NCBI GenBank assembly: GCA_002633005.1
Contig: NMRA01000334.1
Span: 64,001 to 124,000 of the forward strand
Length of the DNA: 60,000 bases
DNA from: Phoronis australis
Taxonomy: Eukaryota; Phoronida; Phoronidae
Reading direction: 5' to 3'
Under the pieces are notes generated by a model. The model made no database searches and had not been told where the DNA came from. It was given only the letters and a program-made list of their open reading frames with translations. The position numbers were made by a program, and so were the translations under genes. This document shows, in pieces, positions 1-12,098 of this stretch; within the stretch, counting starts at the first letter, position 1, and the number at the start of each line of letters is the position of its first letter.

Positions 1-3000
1 TAACAAAATTATTAGCCGTAATTAACAAAAAAGACAAGGGGCTTAAATAACATACTTCTGAGTCAGCTATGGTAGGAAAATCTTTAGATGGCCGTGCATC
101 ATACTGTTTAAAAGTTATCAAAATTCCTGTGAACTAATGGCACATCGGCCACAGATAATTCTTTATCACATCTTTAAAAGATTTCCTCGTGGTAAAGAGC
201 ATATAATCTACGAGTAAAAAAAACTTTGACAGATGGATGATACAAAGAGTTCACTGTCCTGTCATGTTTCATAGGTTAAGGTGAGGAGGAAATGAGTCTT
301 AATGAGTCTGTCAGCACACTAGACTGTCATAAACATTTCGTCAGTCATTATGCACTCGCACGCCATTTATCACGCCTGAAAAAATTAGCATACCGTATTC
401 GTCCTAATAAGTGCCCAAGGGCGCTTAGAAAAATTCGCTTCAGAAAGAGGGGTGCTTATTATAGACCAAAAGTGGTTGAAACCTGGCCTCTGAAACAGGT
501 GAAATCGTAACCTAGAATTCATCAAATTTACGCTCTGTGACACATCTGTAACCTATGACAGAGTTTCTACAAAATTTCAGTGTATTGCTATCAAACTTTG
601 TTGTTTAATTACGACCATTTTTCAGAAAATCCCAGTACGAAAACTCGCCGACTAATGCCTTGCTGCCTCGCGATCGCCGATAGGTCAACTTGAATAATTG
701 AGTAAAAATATAGCTTCGATTCAACAAATTACCTGAAGTCCTCTTAAGTTTTCAAAATATCGTCCACAAGATTTTAAGTTCCTGTGGAGTCAGGATTAAC
801 TGCATATTAAGTCCAAATCTGAGCTAGATCGTACTCTGCAACACGAGAAAAATTTATGAACGAACACACGTCACGTGATGTTTGTTTTGAAGTTCGTCTG
901 CCTATTGTGTGAGAAAGCGAGCGCGTGAATGTAATAAGAGTTCATTTGCCAGAGTAAACGCGATGTAACGATCTGAGGGTGTGCATTGTAACTAAGGAAA
1001 TCAACACAAGGAGTAAAGCAGAACGTGTCTTACTTAGCACTAGTTGATCTCATCTGCTAACAAACGTTCGAGATTGTGTCTCGGTAAGGCCGATGTCATT
1101 GAGGCGCTGGGTGACTGGATGCGTGACAGTCTAACAGTTATTTTTCTGGAGATTCAGAGCTGTAAGGGTGCGGAAGTGCTCACTATCAGTGAGTCATTTT
1201 GACTTCAAAACACCAATTACGACTAATTTAATAATTTCCCCTTCAAAATAATGCAAATGTCTTTACGGTATTAGAGACTTTCGGAAATAAGTGGCAGCAT
1301 TTATTTCTTGCTGAGGCTATGCTCCCCGTTTTATGAATAGATAGTTCCCAAAGACTAATCTTCGATGATAGATTCTTGAATGTAGTGCGCGCTTCCTAGC
1401 TATGTGCTTTTAACTGAACAAAGGTCAAGTTTTTATTAGTCTTCGATTCGCGGTTTCCACATGTACAAAGAGATTTGGATTCCTGTTGAGGGAGAAGACC
1501 TGTAGGGAAAAGATACAATAGGCCTACAATCCCTTTGACAAGTACGCTGCATCTGTTTTGAAAGGCCAGACCATTATAGGACATGTCCTATGAACATGGC
1601 TTAAAAATAATGACACATTATCAAAAACTGACAGTCACGTGACCTTTTCATTGAAGACCGCTACAAGTGTTCAGATAAGAGTTGCTCAACGAATCAAGAA
1701 GTTACATAAATGTTTTCCCAGTGATGGACTAAAGCCTACGCAAATCAGCAAATAACTTTAATGGATAATCCAGTCAAGACTTTATGTAACATCAGCCTAT
1801 TAAGCAGCTAATTTCCTCCAGGGAAATGTCAAGCCAGTTTGTGAACAACATACAATGGGAAGCCAATTAGCCTATGGAAAAATCTCGCAAATTTCATACA
1901 AAACAATGGCCAAATTAAGCTTCTTTCATAGGCTTCACAAAAAGGCTTCTTTCTAATATTGTTGTGAATGCCCACAAATTTTCCACATATTTTCCGTTGG
2001 TAGCATACAGAACTTGAATTCAACAAAGTATCGTCCTGGTAATGTGTATTTACATAGCAATGAGAGAATGAATTTCACCTGGCCGCCACATTGTGCCCTA
2101 AACTGGCGAGATTTTACAGTACAATGTAGTGAGATGATAACATTCCCACACACTATACTATAACTTATCTGCATCAGAAACTACTGTAGAATCCGTGTAG
2201 AGTTGAACACCTGCACAAGCTGCAGGCGTCACAGTTCCTCCATAATTAAAGATTAAGGTGAAAATTCTTCACAAAACGGTGAACATGTAAAATTTAAATC
2301 AGCAAATTTCTCGACATAAATTACTTACCGCACCGTAAAATCTCACCAATTTAGGACACAATATGGCAGAAGTCAGTGAACTTTTATTTCACTTTTTCTT
2401 TTACAAAATGTAAAAATAGCACCAAATAAATTTTGTAACATTTTTAATGTTCTAAACCATAGCTACCACCAAACATTTTAAGAAATTTTGGACACTCTCA
2501 CAAATGATGTCTGACACTTGACAACGAAAATTAAAGACAATTTTAGCCATTATGTTTGTTCAAAATTGCTAAAATTTTACCATACTTGAGGAAAATAATG
2601 TTACTTTGTTGTTACCACGATAAAAGCGATACAGCTAGCTCTAAGAAATATTTGATAAATTTTGGGCACACGCAGTGTTCAACGGAGCAAGTCTTGAGCG
2701 AGTATTCTTGTCACAAACTGAAAAATTTCTACCATACATATCTGAATGCATTACCCGGCAACTAATGACAGCGGATTGGTACAATATTTGTAGTATCAAA
2801 AACATTGACATTTGGTTATTCATTGACTAGATGATAAGGTTATACACAACCTTAAAGACCTTCTTGCAAACTGCCCATGTGGTTCCAGTATCCGAAAATA
2901 CTTACTACATAAATTCTTATTTTCGACACCCTTTCTTTTATATTCTTTTCGCCTTTCTTGCCAAAAGCCATTTTTAACAGTATTTGACCCTTCTCTCTGA

Positions 3001-4084
3001 GCGTATGATTACCGGTTGTCATCGGTTATTTCCGTACCCACATTTCCGGCTCATCAGTTCAGGAACTTGTCCTGACCGCCACCATTTTTTCCTTGTAACT
3101 GAATGTTCTATGGCTTGCTCGAAAAGTCTTCATTACTTTGTTTTATTAGTAATATATCGTGATTCGTTTGCATATGTAGTGTATTTATAGTTTGTAGTTA
3201 GTAATCGTTGATTTTTTTTGGAATGTTACGCGTACTTAGTATGTTAAAATAGCATTGGTGTTTAGTTCCTTACGTAGGCGGGTCGAACCTAGGAACCAAT
3301 ATGGGTCGAACCAATTTTTTTTCGGTTTTATTTTTTTCCTCGTTTTGAAAAAGTACTTTGCTATCATCGGAAAGGTAGTACATTCTACTCAGTAAAAATC
3401 GAAAAAGTATCAAAATCGGGGCAAGCACTGTAAAGTTATTGCAATTTTTGTGGCGAAATTTGGGTGACTTTGTTTGGATCGCGTCAGCCATATTGGAAGA
3501 CAGCGGGATGAGTTACGAGAATAAAACTTTGTGTAATTTGTTTTCGCCAACAAATTACGGTGAAATTTAGTTAGACATATCTTTACTTACTATTCTGCAA
3601 GATTTAGCAGTGTTCACCAAATTTCAGCCTCGCAGTTGTTACTCATTAAGTGATAAATGTGCTCACAATTCCCGTTGGACTTCGTCTCATTTCTGGCGGC
3701 ACCTACAATGTCGACTTTGCCGAACTGAAAGGCACGTTCAATCGGCCACTTTGTAATTTGTGAAGATTTAACGTTGATACATTTTGACAAACGTTGCTAC
3801 AAAAAAGAAACTTTGTTCAATTTTCGTGTTTTTGTGTTTGTGGCCAGCGACCAGTTAGGCCTAATGGTAGTCAAGGCGCAAAGCTGTATAGGCCTACTAA
3901 CAAGCTGTATTTTGACTATAGTCTTCACTGGTACCTGGTGACTGAGGCTAACTAAGGTCTGCCGCGGCAGTATGACACAGGACTAACCAGCCCGTAATTT
4001 CATGCAAGTGTCTGAAACTACCCTTGAATATATGCAGCGTTTATCATTTGACCATTTTACTTCGACAAAACAGCTTGCAACCGC
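1..4084. other. AT-rich intergenic DNA, no gene recognised
   Basis: I found no conserved protein on either strand. The open frames here, such as 292-510 on the plus strand (72 codons, rich in Arg and Lys), show no motif I know and are no longer than expected by chance. A minus-strand frame at 3270-3491 begins with a reasonable start but carries no recognisable domain. The stretch holds AT-rich intergenic sequence with a few purine runs. Confidence 0.5.
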
Positions 4085-4420
4085 ATGCATTTACCCTTCG
4101 CCAGTGTCTGGTCTCGATCCGCACCGGGTCCGATAGGCTGCGGTCCCGAGTCTGGCAAAATAATTTCTGTCAAAATTTATTCGCCACATTTCTTCAGCAA
4201 ATTCAATAAAATTGTCCGTAGTTTGATTTTATCAAAATTAAGTCGCGCTGTCGATTTTTTTATCCCCAATTGCTGGCTGGTAACAGTACAGGCACTGCTC
4301 CAGTCGCACTGACGGCGTTTTCTTGGCCTGGGTTCCTGAATGAATTGTACTTCCGGGTTCGCGGCAAGTTCAAAATGGCGGTGTTTCTTCGGGTGCGAAT
4401 TGTGAGTGGCGCGTTCATTT
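4085..4420 (+). promoter_or_regulatory. CpG-richer patch, possible promoter with first exon
   Basis: CpG dinucleotides are clearly denser here than in the surrounding AT-rich DNA, for example around 4110-4155 and 4350-4400. Near its right edge an ATG lies in the context CAAAATGGCGG, a YY1-type start context typical of animal housekeeping genes. Nine codons (4375-4401, MAVFLRVRI) run directly into GTGAGT, a strong splice donor. I could not identify the protein or a convincing second exon, so the gene, if real, is unknown. The same DNA is open on the minus strand (4177-4566) with no recognisable domain. Confidence 0.3.
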
Positions 4421-4782
4421 AAACTGTTTTTGAGTACGGATCGTGTATTAGTTATGGGGTAGGTACTTCTTGGATCCTTATAACATCTTCTAACCATGTA
4501 ATAAGGGTTAACAACGCGTGAGAGAAGGACTTTAAGCTGAGCAAATCGTACATGGCTCACACACACGACACCTGGGACCTGTAAAAGTGGCCAACAAACT
4601 CTTCGCTGCCGTTTGTGAATAGATGAGAGTCCATGAGCCGTGATTCAATGTGTGTGACCTGCCATGTTTTGTGGGAGTAAACCGAGCATGTACAGGCCTG
4701 TAAGCCTACTGTTCACATTATTGAGGAGCTTATGTTTATAAGTGTGTGAGATGTGTTGGTCGAGTATAAGTCTGTTTTCACA

Positions 4783-5010
4783 GGTACACCTGATGCGCGA
4801 ACCCAGGGGGGCTCGAGGGGCAAAGTGGGCAAAAAGGTCTGCCTCAGAAAAACGAAAAGTCTGAGAAAACCAGACAAAAGTCCACTAAAAAGGCGCAGAC
4901 GCAGAGGTCATAGTTCTGAAGGTGCCACTTTTTTGTCAGCAAAAGGTCCACATCGTCAGAAATTCGAGCCCCCCCATATTAAAGGCTGGGTGCGCGCATG
5001 TACACTAAAC
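4783..5010. repeat. Possible short inverted-repeat element
   Basis: The two ends share GCGCG(A/C)ACCCAG-like and GGGGGGCTCGA-like blocks in inverted orientation, with a spacer rich in AAAAG motifs. The match is imperfect and I could not find a clear target-site duplication. It may be a degraded MITE. The basic 94-codon open frame across it looks like a by-product of the repeat rather than a gene. Confidence 0.25.
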
Positions 5011-5689
5011 AAAAGCTGTAAATTGTTCCTTATATAACCCCGCCAATAACACACAAAAATAACATACGCATGAACGTGACATTGGGTAGCTGAGAAAAGA
5101 CACTGAGTACATCATGAACACATGGCCATCAGCCTTGGATATACATGTATTTAATCACCTTGTGTCAAAATCACTTCAAACTAGACATATGACACGTGAC
5201 AAAAATAATCAGACAAAATGATCTGTTCATCCCAGTCTTGTGAAGGTTGAGCGCTAGCAAATTTCCCTTTATGACGAAATGAGAGCAAGTGGGATTGGCC
5301 ATCTGTTACGACTGGGGAATGACAGGAAACTAGCTGGAAAGTTTATAAAGTGGAAGGGAATCATTACAGAGAATGGGTGTTTTATGACAACTCACAATTT
5401 GTCACATCTCAAAAATAAATTGACATTCAGGCCCTGACGTAACGAACAAAGATGAAGGAGACATGTATGCCTATTTAGGACACAACTACAGGGTTGTGAG
5501 AGTTGCGTTTCTATCAGAATTGCATCAAAGAGGCAGCATACATGAATCATAAAATTTGCACAATCGCATTAAAATGTTCACCTATATTGTAATAGGCTAT
5601 TCATAATTACGATAATTTTACAACTCACAGTTGCCATTCTTAAGTGGTTCGACCAAACCTGGAGGACAGCATGCTTTTATGTACAATCA

Positions 5690-5960
5690 ACATGCCGTTT
5701 ATTATACTGTAAATATACAGAAATTCTACATTTATTTTTAGTGCAAAAGAGTCACAGCCAAAATGGAACTTTTTCTATTGTTCAAAAACTGATTACCTGC
5801 TTACAAACACTGACTTTCAGCAAATGTCGTTTTATGACACCTACACACTACAATCCACCCTTGTAATAGACCAATGTTCTTAATCTTTACCTTTGTCAAG
5901 AGATTTAACACGAAAATTTTCACTTATTGGTTGTACTGTGTGCTAAATAAGTGAGGAATT
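5690..5960. repeat. Interspersed repeat family A, copy 1
   Basis: An AT-rich repeat recognised by a block reading TTTTATGACA followed by about 20 bases and then GTTCTTAATCTTT. Related copies lie at about 8030-8240, 21690-21880, 24190-24480 and 28400-28640. Boundaries are approximate because the copies are strongly diverged. The rest of 5.0-8.0 kb contains no gene that I can recognise. Confidence 0.4.
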
Positions 5961-8029
5961 ATCATGCACTGGATTAAGGACAACCTTCATGGCATTGGGC
6001 CATTGCAGCAGAATGTTGTGAGAAGATATTACGCAGCCTGAGTATGACAAGCATGTCATTTTTAGCGGAATAAGTCAGAAAAAATCTGCAAGGGGAATTA
6101 ACTGCAATGACAGGGCAACAGTATTTTGTCCTTTTTGGCATGTAACGTAAATCATGTATGCAGACAAATCTACCAGCAGATTCTATCAATGGTTCATTAA
6201 CATAACTGTGTCTGAAGATTGATGAAATCTGGGTTTAATAAAGGTCTGAATGTATTCCAAGCAAAAACAAAGATGTCAACTGGCAATGTAGCATTAAACA
6301 TGAATCTAAGCCCTTGATCACTGATGTATTAAATTAAGCAAATCAGCTGGACGCTATACGACTACTTTGCATCAAGCTTGTTGAAAGGAAAAGGCCAAAC
6401 ACTCAATGAATTGAAAAGTCACATTTAGCAACTGCTTACTTTATATAAGCACTGTTGACTTGACGAGGTTCTTAAAGGTACTCTTTCCGTTATTTTCAGT
6501 AGTTTAGAACACAGAAGCAGTTTCATCAATTAAAATAAGAGCATTTCATGATTGTAAAAAAAAACATCTGAAAATTTTGAAGTCTGTAGTCATTCAACTG
6601 TAGCAGTTAACAGCAGTGGAGAGAGTATCTTTAACATTTCTGAAGATCACAAAAACTAGACTAAAAAGTTTGTCAACAGAGAAAGCACGCAGACATGTTC
6701 GCTTGTCATTGCAGCAATAATTTTGTGAATCAAAAATTAAAGTCAAGTACACATGTATAGTACACGTACATGCACACACACATGCCGAGTACTCATCAGA
6801 TACAGTATTGTCTAGCAAAGCGAGACAAACAGCTTGACTAAAGAGATCATTTGTGTTTGAACTTTGCATGACAATGTCAGAATCACCATGAGCCACTTAA
6901 TTTCCTATTACCATAGTTGATTTACCTCTCAAGTGTATTTTTTGTTCAATAATGGCTGTGCTGAAACAGAATTGTTATCCTGACAATTCTGGTGATGCAT
7001 CTTGAAGTCCGGGGCAGAGGTGGTTATAACTGTGCTCATTTTCGGCATTGCTCATTGCTCATTGTCTTATTAATGCTGTGGTTAGATGGCGAGCAAAGCT
7101 GCTAATAGAATAGACTTAGGTTCTCAGCCCACATAATATGCTACTTGCAACAACTGTGAAGTTTAAGCTGCACTATTTATTCTGGCCATTAGGGTAATTC
7201 TCTGAGTCTTTTAACAAAATGAATTGTTATTCAAGAGAGGGATAAGAATGTATCAAGATTGTTTTGCAACTGTACAGTACACATGACTGAAAGTTGACTT
7301 CCAGTTGGCATTAAGCTTGCTAGATGTTTAAAGGTTGCTATGAGACATGAAGTGTTGTAATTATCGTTCTCAAATGGACAATTTCATTAAGACGGAAGAC
7401 TGAGTTGCATGGCAATATTACATATGTCATTAGTTTCCCAGAAAGGATGAAATGGACAAAGCATCCATTACCTGGCGTCACCATGATGAGGTGGGAAACT
7501 CTTAATGATGTTTATGAGTAGAGGTGTGTGCAATAACAATATCAGTTTCGTGTAAGAATGCCACGTCATTGTGGCTGAGAAATTATCATGAGTAATTGTT
7601 AATTGTTCCCTACATGTGTTCGCAGGCAAACTGTGAAGAACGGTGCACTACAACAGAAAATAAATGTATTCTGCATTAACTTACTCCTGTAACCTACAAT
7701 TACTGAAGGACAGGTTAGCGTTCCTGATGCACTGAAACCAATTTCCATGGGCTGGACGAAGTATGTGGCAAAATCTCGAATGTTTTGGACAAAAACAACT
7801 GTTAAAAATCTCCTTTTTCATTTTTCAAGTGCACCCAACATTGTTGAGAATGCCTACAACAGATCTTGAACATGGAAAACCCGTAATTTGGAGTAACATA
7901 TTTCACGGAGAAAATGAGAAAGTAAAATTTTATTTCATGGCCATTTTTGTGTCTTGAATTAGTGAGATTTTACCATAGGCTGGTTTTGTGTTCAAAACTA
8001 GACAGAGCTACTGCTATACCTTTTAACAT

Positions 8030-8240
8030 CGTCTTGTAAAAGCATCTACATTGATTCTTCTTGTATTTTGGACAAAAATAATTGCCAAAAATTGGTAATT
8101 TCCAATTTTTATTGTAACAAATAAGGGAAATTTGCCAAATGTTGCTTTATGACATCTATACAGTACAAATAAAGCTGATACTAAACTTTCATTTTGAAGA
8201 CGATATTTTACAAATTTTTTAAACAAAATTTCTGCCACTG
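8030..8240. repeat. Interspersed repeat family A, copy 2
   Basis: It shares the TTTATGACATCTATACAGTAC block and the preceding AAATTTGCCAAA block with the copies near 5.8 kb and 24.4 kb. It ends about 60 bp before the position where the duplicated contig sequence begins at 8301. No coding content is seen. Confidence 0.4.
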
Positions 8241-8300
8241 GCCACATGGTGTGCTAAAAAGGTAAACAATTACAGTAAATATTATATAAAACAATGCTAT

Positions 8301-8339
8301 AGTGTATCCAATCAAGAATTTGATATGAGCAAACAAGTA
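8301..8339. repeat. 39-bp direct repeat, first copy (contig overlap)
   Basis: These 39 bases recur exactly at 9070-9108, immediately after a single N. The two copies diverge at the same base: the first continues into the retrotransposon integrase end, the second into unrelated sequence. This is how two alleles of one locus look when their contigs are laid end to end. Confidence 0.85.
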
Positions 8340-9068
8340 GCTAAAATCAGTCATAAAGGCAATCATCTGTTTGCCAATGAGGTTTGTGGTGCAGCCGTTG
8401 CGATCATCTCTGGGCCTCTGGATGAGCACGGAAGACAGGGGGTTCAACAGCAGGCGTTGTCGTAGAACCAAGCTGGCGGGATGCATCAGGGGGAGGAACG
8501 ATGGTGGATGGCACAGCTGGGGCAACAAGTGGGCCACGTGAAGGTAGTACACCATTGTTGCACCATGGATCTGGATTGCAGGACGAGGGCAATGATGAAA
8601 TGGATACTAGAACAGCGGAAGACGGTGGGAACTCGTCGTCATCATCGTGGCCACAAGGGGCAGTGACAGGTGATGCAGCTGGAATGTCAGTAATCTCTGA
8701 CGGAACACGGTAACACTCGCTGCGTTTGACACGGTAAGAAGCATTACGTAACTGATCTCCAGAAAATTTCTGAACACTCAACCACACGCCATCGGAAGCA
8801 ACTACGAGGTATCATGGACGGGCTCTGGTCTTGTCCCAGAGTAGAGGTAAATGAGATCGCTGATGGATGCGTCGCATTCTACTGCCTGGTTGGCCAAAGG
8901 AGCCTTGGATAGTGCACTGGGTCCATGGTTGATGGAGCGCCGTTGTCGTTGGGAAGAGATCAACAAGTTGTCATGAACTGGTATTTGGCAATTGGTGAAC
9001 AGGTCGTACTGAAACCACATCTCTCTGGCAGACAATCCGGTGGAGCGAAGGCGGCTGTTCAATCGAGT
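8340..9068 (-). pseudogene. LTR retrotransposon integrase C-terminal part, detached
   Basis: The minus strand encodes the C-terminal end of a retrotransposon integrase. A segment reading LNSRLRSTGLSAREMW starts beside the N at 9069, and a later block contains [19 protein letters not shown], the typical basic tail domain of this Pol family. A stop interrupts the frame near 8800 between the two blocks, and a proline-rich tail follows to about 8404. It belongs downstream of the integrase core that ends at 10633, but about 1.6 kb of other sequence lies between them. Either the contigs are misordered or this is a second, deleted allele. Confidence 0.75.
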
Positions 9069-9069
9069 N
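9069..9069. other. Single-N contig join
   Basis: One N separates integrase C-terminal coding sequence from a second copy of the left flank (9070-9108). It marks a join of unknown size rather than an uncertain base call, because the sequence on its two sides is not collinear. Confidence 0.8.
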
Positions 9070-9108
9070 AGTGTATCCAATCAAGAATTTGATATGAGCA
9101 AACAAGTA
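9070..9108. repeat. 39-bp direct repeat, second copy (contig overlap)
   Basis: It is identical to 8301-8339 and then continues into TTGGCAAATAAC instead of retrotransposon sequence. This marks it as the start of a contig from the other allele. Confidence 0.85.
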
Positions 9109-10406
9109 TTGGCAAATAACTTAAATGGTTAAAAGATTTCATAACTTTTTCGCGTATTTCACACACTTAAAAGTCGAGTGCTGCCAGCCGATGAAGTATA
9201 TCAGATCTGCTCTGCAAGTTGGGCAGCTTATATTAGATACATGAAGGCTGTGAACTCGTATCTATGATAAATTGAAGTGATCATATTAATCAGGGTATTG
9301 CCCAAGATGACTTCTATCCCACAATCCTGTGCGTACTCACCTTATCATAGCCTGTAAATTGTCAGCACTGACTACAAATAGAGCTGAAGAGCTATATATC
9401 AAGGGAATTTTCTAGTAGTTTTCCCCACAAAAGTGAGGGCAGCTGGTTAATACAGTACATTACTGAAAAACTATTTCACAGAGAACATAAAGTCTTAAAC
9501 ATCTATAACCTAACTTCAACTGTTTTTATAGTGTAGCAACACTGCACCCACGATCGACAGCGTACCACGATGACAACGGCTTCTGGATTTTTGGTGAATA
9601 AATGAGTATTTTACTGCATGGTTTCACTCTTTACATGGAATTCCATTCAAGTACCATCCGCAAAAATCTTACACTGCGTGCATGCCATCTTGTTTACTGC
9701 ACTGCACGTGTGCAAAATCGCGATTTTTTTTAACGCGGGTAAATAACAACTTGAAGCAGCAGAGCCGGAAGCAGATGTCATATCCCCCCAGAGCAAGGCA
9801 GTTGCTGGCTTGGGCAACGTAATCAAGAATTGTTTGAAAAAGTTTAATTGCAGAATTTTTCGAGTCGGGAAGAGTTAAAGACATAAACAACCTCCTGAGG
9901 TGTCTCTCTTTTGCAAAATGCACAGCAACACAACTACGATGGTTAAATCTGACTGTTTGAGGCATAATTCTCTGAAAAGATTCTGGTGTACGGAGGGCCT
10001 ATGGGATGACTACCGTATCTACTGGCCAGTTGAGATGCTGGTACTGTCCATAGTTAGTGTTTACGTGAAATTTGGTCAATCCATTCCACTGGCAGTAGTC
10101 ACTAGCCCTGATTCCAACCAGGCCTCAGCTTCCACGAGTCAATCACAAACCACTGCTATTCAAAAGTTGCTGGCTTTGCTTGCAGCTTTTGCAAGTGCCG
10201 GTTGTCAAAGAACGTTGACGAAACGTGGAATATGCGACTTTCACATACCTGGACTATGAAATATTCATTGCTAAAAGTCTGAATGCCAGGTCCATATTCA
10301 ACCCTGCGTAAACAGTGGACAGTGTCGAGCCAATTGAGATATATTATCATCCATGTGTGATCATTTTTGCAGGAGATATGAAGGGTTGAATATGGACACA
10401 GCAAAT
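9109..10406. other. Flanking sequence with no recognised gene
   Basis: About 1.3 kb between the contig start and the retrotransposon LTR copy. It contains open frames of about 100 codons on both strands (9669-9965 minus, 9900-10259 plus) that overlap each other and show no known domain. I call no gene here. Confidence 0.4.
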
Positions 10407-10530
10407 ACGCCAGATAAACTGAACAAAGAATTGTAAGTTTAACGAGTTTAATTCGCAGCCGACAACACAACGAGGCGGAACCAGAAGGGCTCTCTCCAAA
10501 CACAGTTGTACGAATAACAATGCAATGGCG
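10407..10530 (-). repeat. LTR copy (3' LTR for the minus-strand element)
   Basis: This 124-bp block matches 14607-14730 with 8 mismatches by eye, about 93 percent identity. It is in the same orientation and brackets gag and pol, so the pair is best read as the two LTRs of one element. The divergence suggests an old insertion. In element orientation the block runs from CGCCATTGCATTG to GTTTATCTGGCGT; the exact TG...CA ends are not certain. Confidence 0.7.
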
Positions 10531-10631
10531 TGATTGCCTCTTGTCACAGAACATGAGGTGAACTTACTCTAAGAACAGGTAGTAGAAAACAAAAATAGTA
10601 AACACAGTGCTAATACCGTAATCGTTCGGGT

Positions 10632-10632
10632 N
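10632..10632. other. Single-N contig join inside integrase
   Basis: To its right the minus strand encodes the integrase core ending in GRIKNPNHNP. To its left the frame loses all similarity and leads to the LTR copy about 100 bp away. Integrases of this family continue for well over 150 residues past this point, so sequence is missing here. Confidence 0.8.
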
Positions 10633-11658
10633 CAGGGTTATGGTTGGGATTCTTGATGCGTCCGATCTCAATTGAAATGCAATGATGTTCTAGGAGTTTG
10701 TCTTTTTGAAGAGCCTGGAAACCTGAAGCCAGATCTGTACGGATAACTGCACGAGGGCCGTCTAACAATTGCAGTTCGAGACACATTTGGAGAAGACCAT
10801 TTCGAAGATCCTCGTGGCGTTCAGTAGCAACGATACAAGCCGCTGTGTAAGAAGAGACGCGCTCTCGGAGTACCAAAATCAGCTGTTGCTCGCGCTTCAT
10901 GACGTCAGCTGCAAACGACGTCCCAAGAGTCGCAGGTGTATCAGAGGTACTCTGCAGGGTCGTGGTTTTGGAGAAAGGGCGCATTGAACAACATTGATGG
11001 CACATGCGTGTGCAACGATCAATGGCAGACTCTAAATCAAGTGCAAAAAAGTATCGTTGGGTAACAAGTTTCAGTTGATGAGAGGTGGGGTGATCCAGCC
11101 GTAAACGAGGTGCCATGAGTAAGCCGTCCAAGATGGTACGTGGAACGATGATGCGTTCTTCATGAGCGACGAGGCTTGTCTCGCCGAGCCACAAGTAAAC
11201 CATCTGACGCGATAGTGGCGACGTTGAGATAGCGTTTGACATCCCGAGCGTTGGTGTCTCTCTTCGAGGGCTGCGTCCCTTGGTTGAGATGAGAGTGTAC
11301 TCGCCGTAACTCGGGAGACTCGGACTGAAGGGATAACCAAGATGACCTCGTGGTGAACGGAAGTTTGTATTCTACCTGAAGGACCTCGGCAGCAGTCGCA
11401 TGGAACACCACACAATCTTCCAGAGTGTTCACGAAAAAGGCAAACTTGGCAAGAAGCGTCGGTGCACTCTGGGCTGTGGCGACTTGCAAAGTCGGAGACG
11501 TGACAAACGATAGCCTGATATCGAGAAACGGTGGAGAGAAACGTCGACAAGTGAGGACTGACTGAGAATTCACCCCTGCAGTTTCTCGAAAGCTTGATGT
11601 CAGTAGGTATGATAGCAGGATGCGCTGACTGAATCAGATAAGGGCACGGAAGCAGCAA
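10633..11658 (-). pseudogene. Integrase zinc-binding and catalytic core, frameshifted
   Basis: In 11242-10633 the minus strand shows an HHCC-type zinc-binding motif (HPTSH, then CTRMCHQC) and the first two acidic residues of the catalytic core (FAADV, IRTDLASGF). Upstream, 11658-11160 carries the linker between RNase H and integrase (SRYQAIVCHVSDFASR, then a Cys-rich stretch) split over two frames. The integrase is cut by the N at 10632 before its third catalytic residue. Inactive as assembled. Confidence 0.75.
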
Positions 11659-12042
11659 TGGCGATCAGGGCTTCAATTTTGCATGGGAGCCAAGTAACTT
11701 GACGTGATCTCAGTTTCGCACTGAAGAAGCCGCAGACACGTGGCGTGTCCGCACGAGAGAGATACAGTGTACCAGCGATGCCCGGGTGTTTGGCGGAGGC
11801 GTCCGTGACTATCCACAGCTGATCGTCTAGTCTGGGTAGAGTGATAATTTTATGCGTGGACAATGCCTTTGGGCTGAGGTGAAGGCAACATGTAACAGGT
11901 AATGCGGTCTTTGGAATTGCATCACGATATAGCGGAGTCCAGTGCGGTGATGAAAGAAGCACAGTAAGGCAGAAATCTCGACATAGCTTTCACGGCTTCG
12001 CTGAAGGATCTTACTTGCCGAACAGTACCAGGTTTTGGACAA
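11600..12042 (-). pseudogene. RNase H domain of the retrotransposon
   Basis: The frame 11962-11600 contains WIVTDASAKHPGIAGTLYL, with the first catalytic Asp of RNase H, and CKIEALAIA-like sequence with the following Glu. The frame changes at both ends: the segment joining it to RT lies in another frame at 12042-11827, and the downstream part moves to the 11658 frame. It therefore carries at least two frameshifts. Confidence 0.7.
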
Positions 12043-12098
12043 GACAAGACAGCAGCCACCTGATGTGAGCTAGCTTTTAAAGTACCCATCTCCCAAAT

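Noticed and set aside
4177-4566. 129-codon minus-strand open frame overlapping the CpG-rich patch
   Set aside because: No recognisable domain; it is antisense to a more plausible start-exon signature, and CpG-rich DNA has few stop codons by chance.
8481-8713. Plus-strand open frames of 60-70 codons
   Set aside because: They lie antisense to the retrotransposon integrase C-terminal coding sequence, which is recognisable on the minus strand.
10769-10987. Plus-strand open frame of 72 codons
   Set aside because: Antisense shadow of the integrase core.
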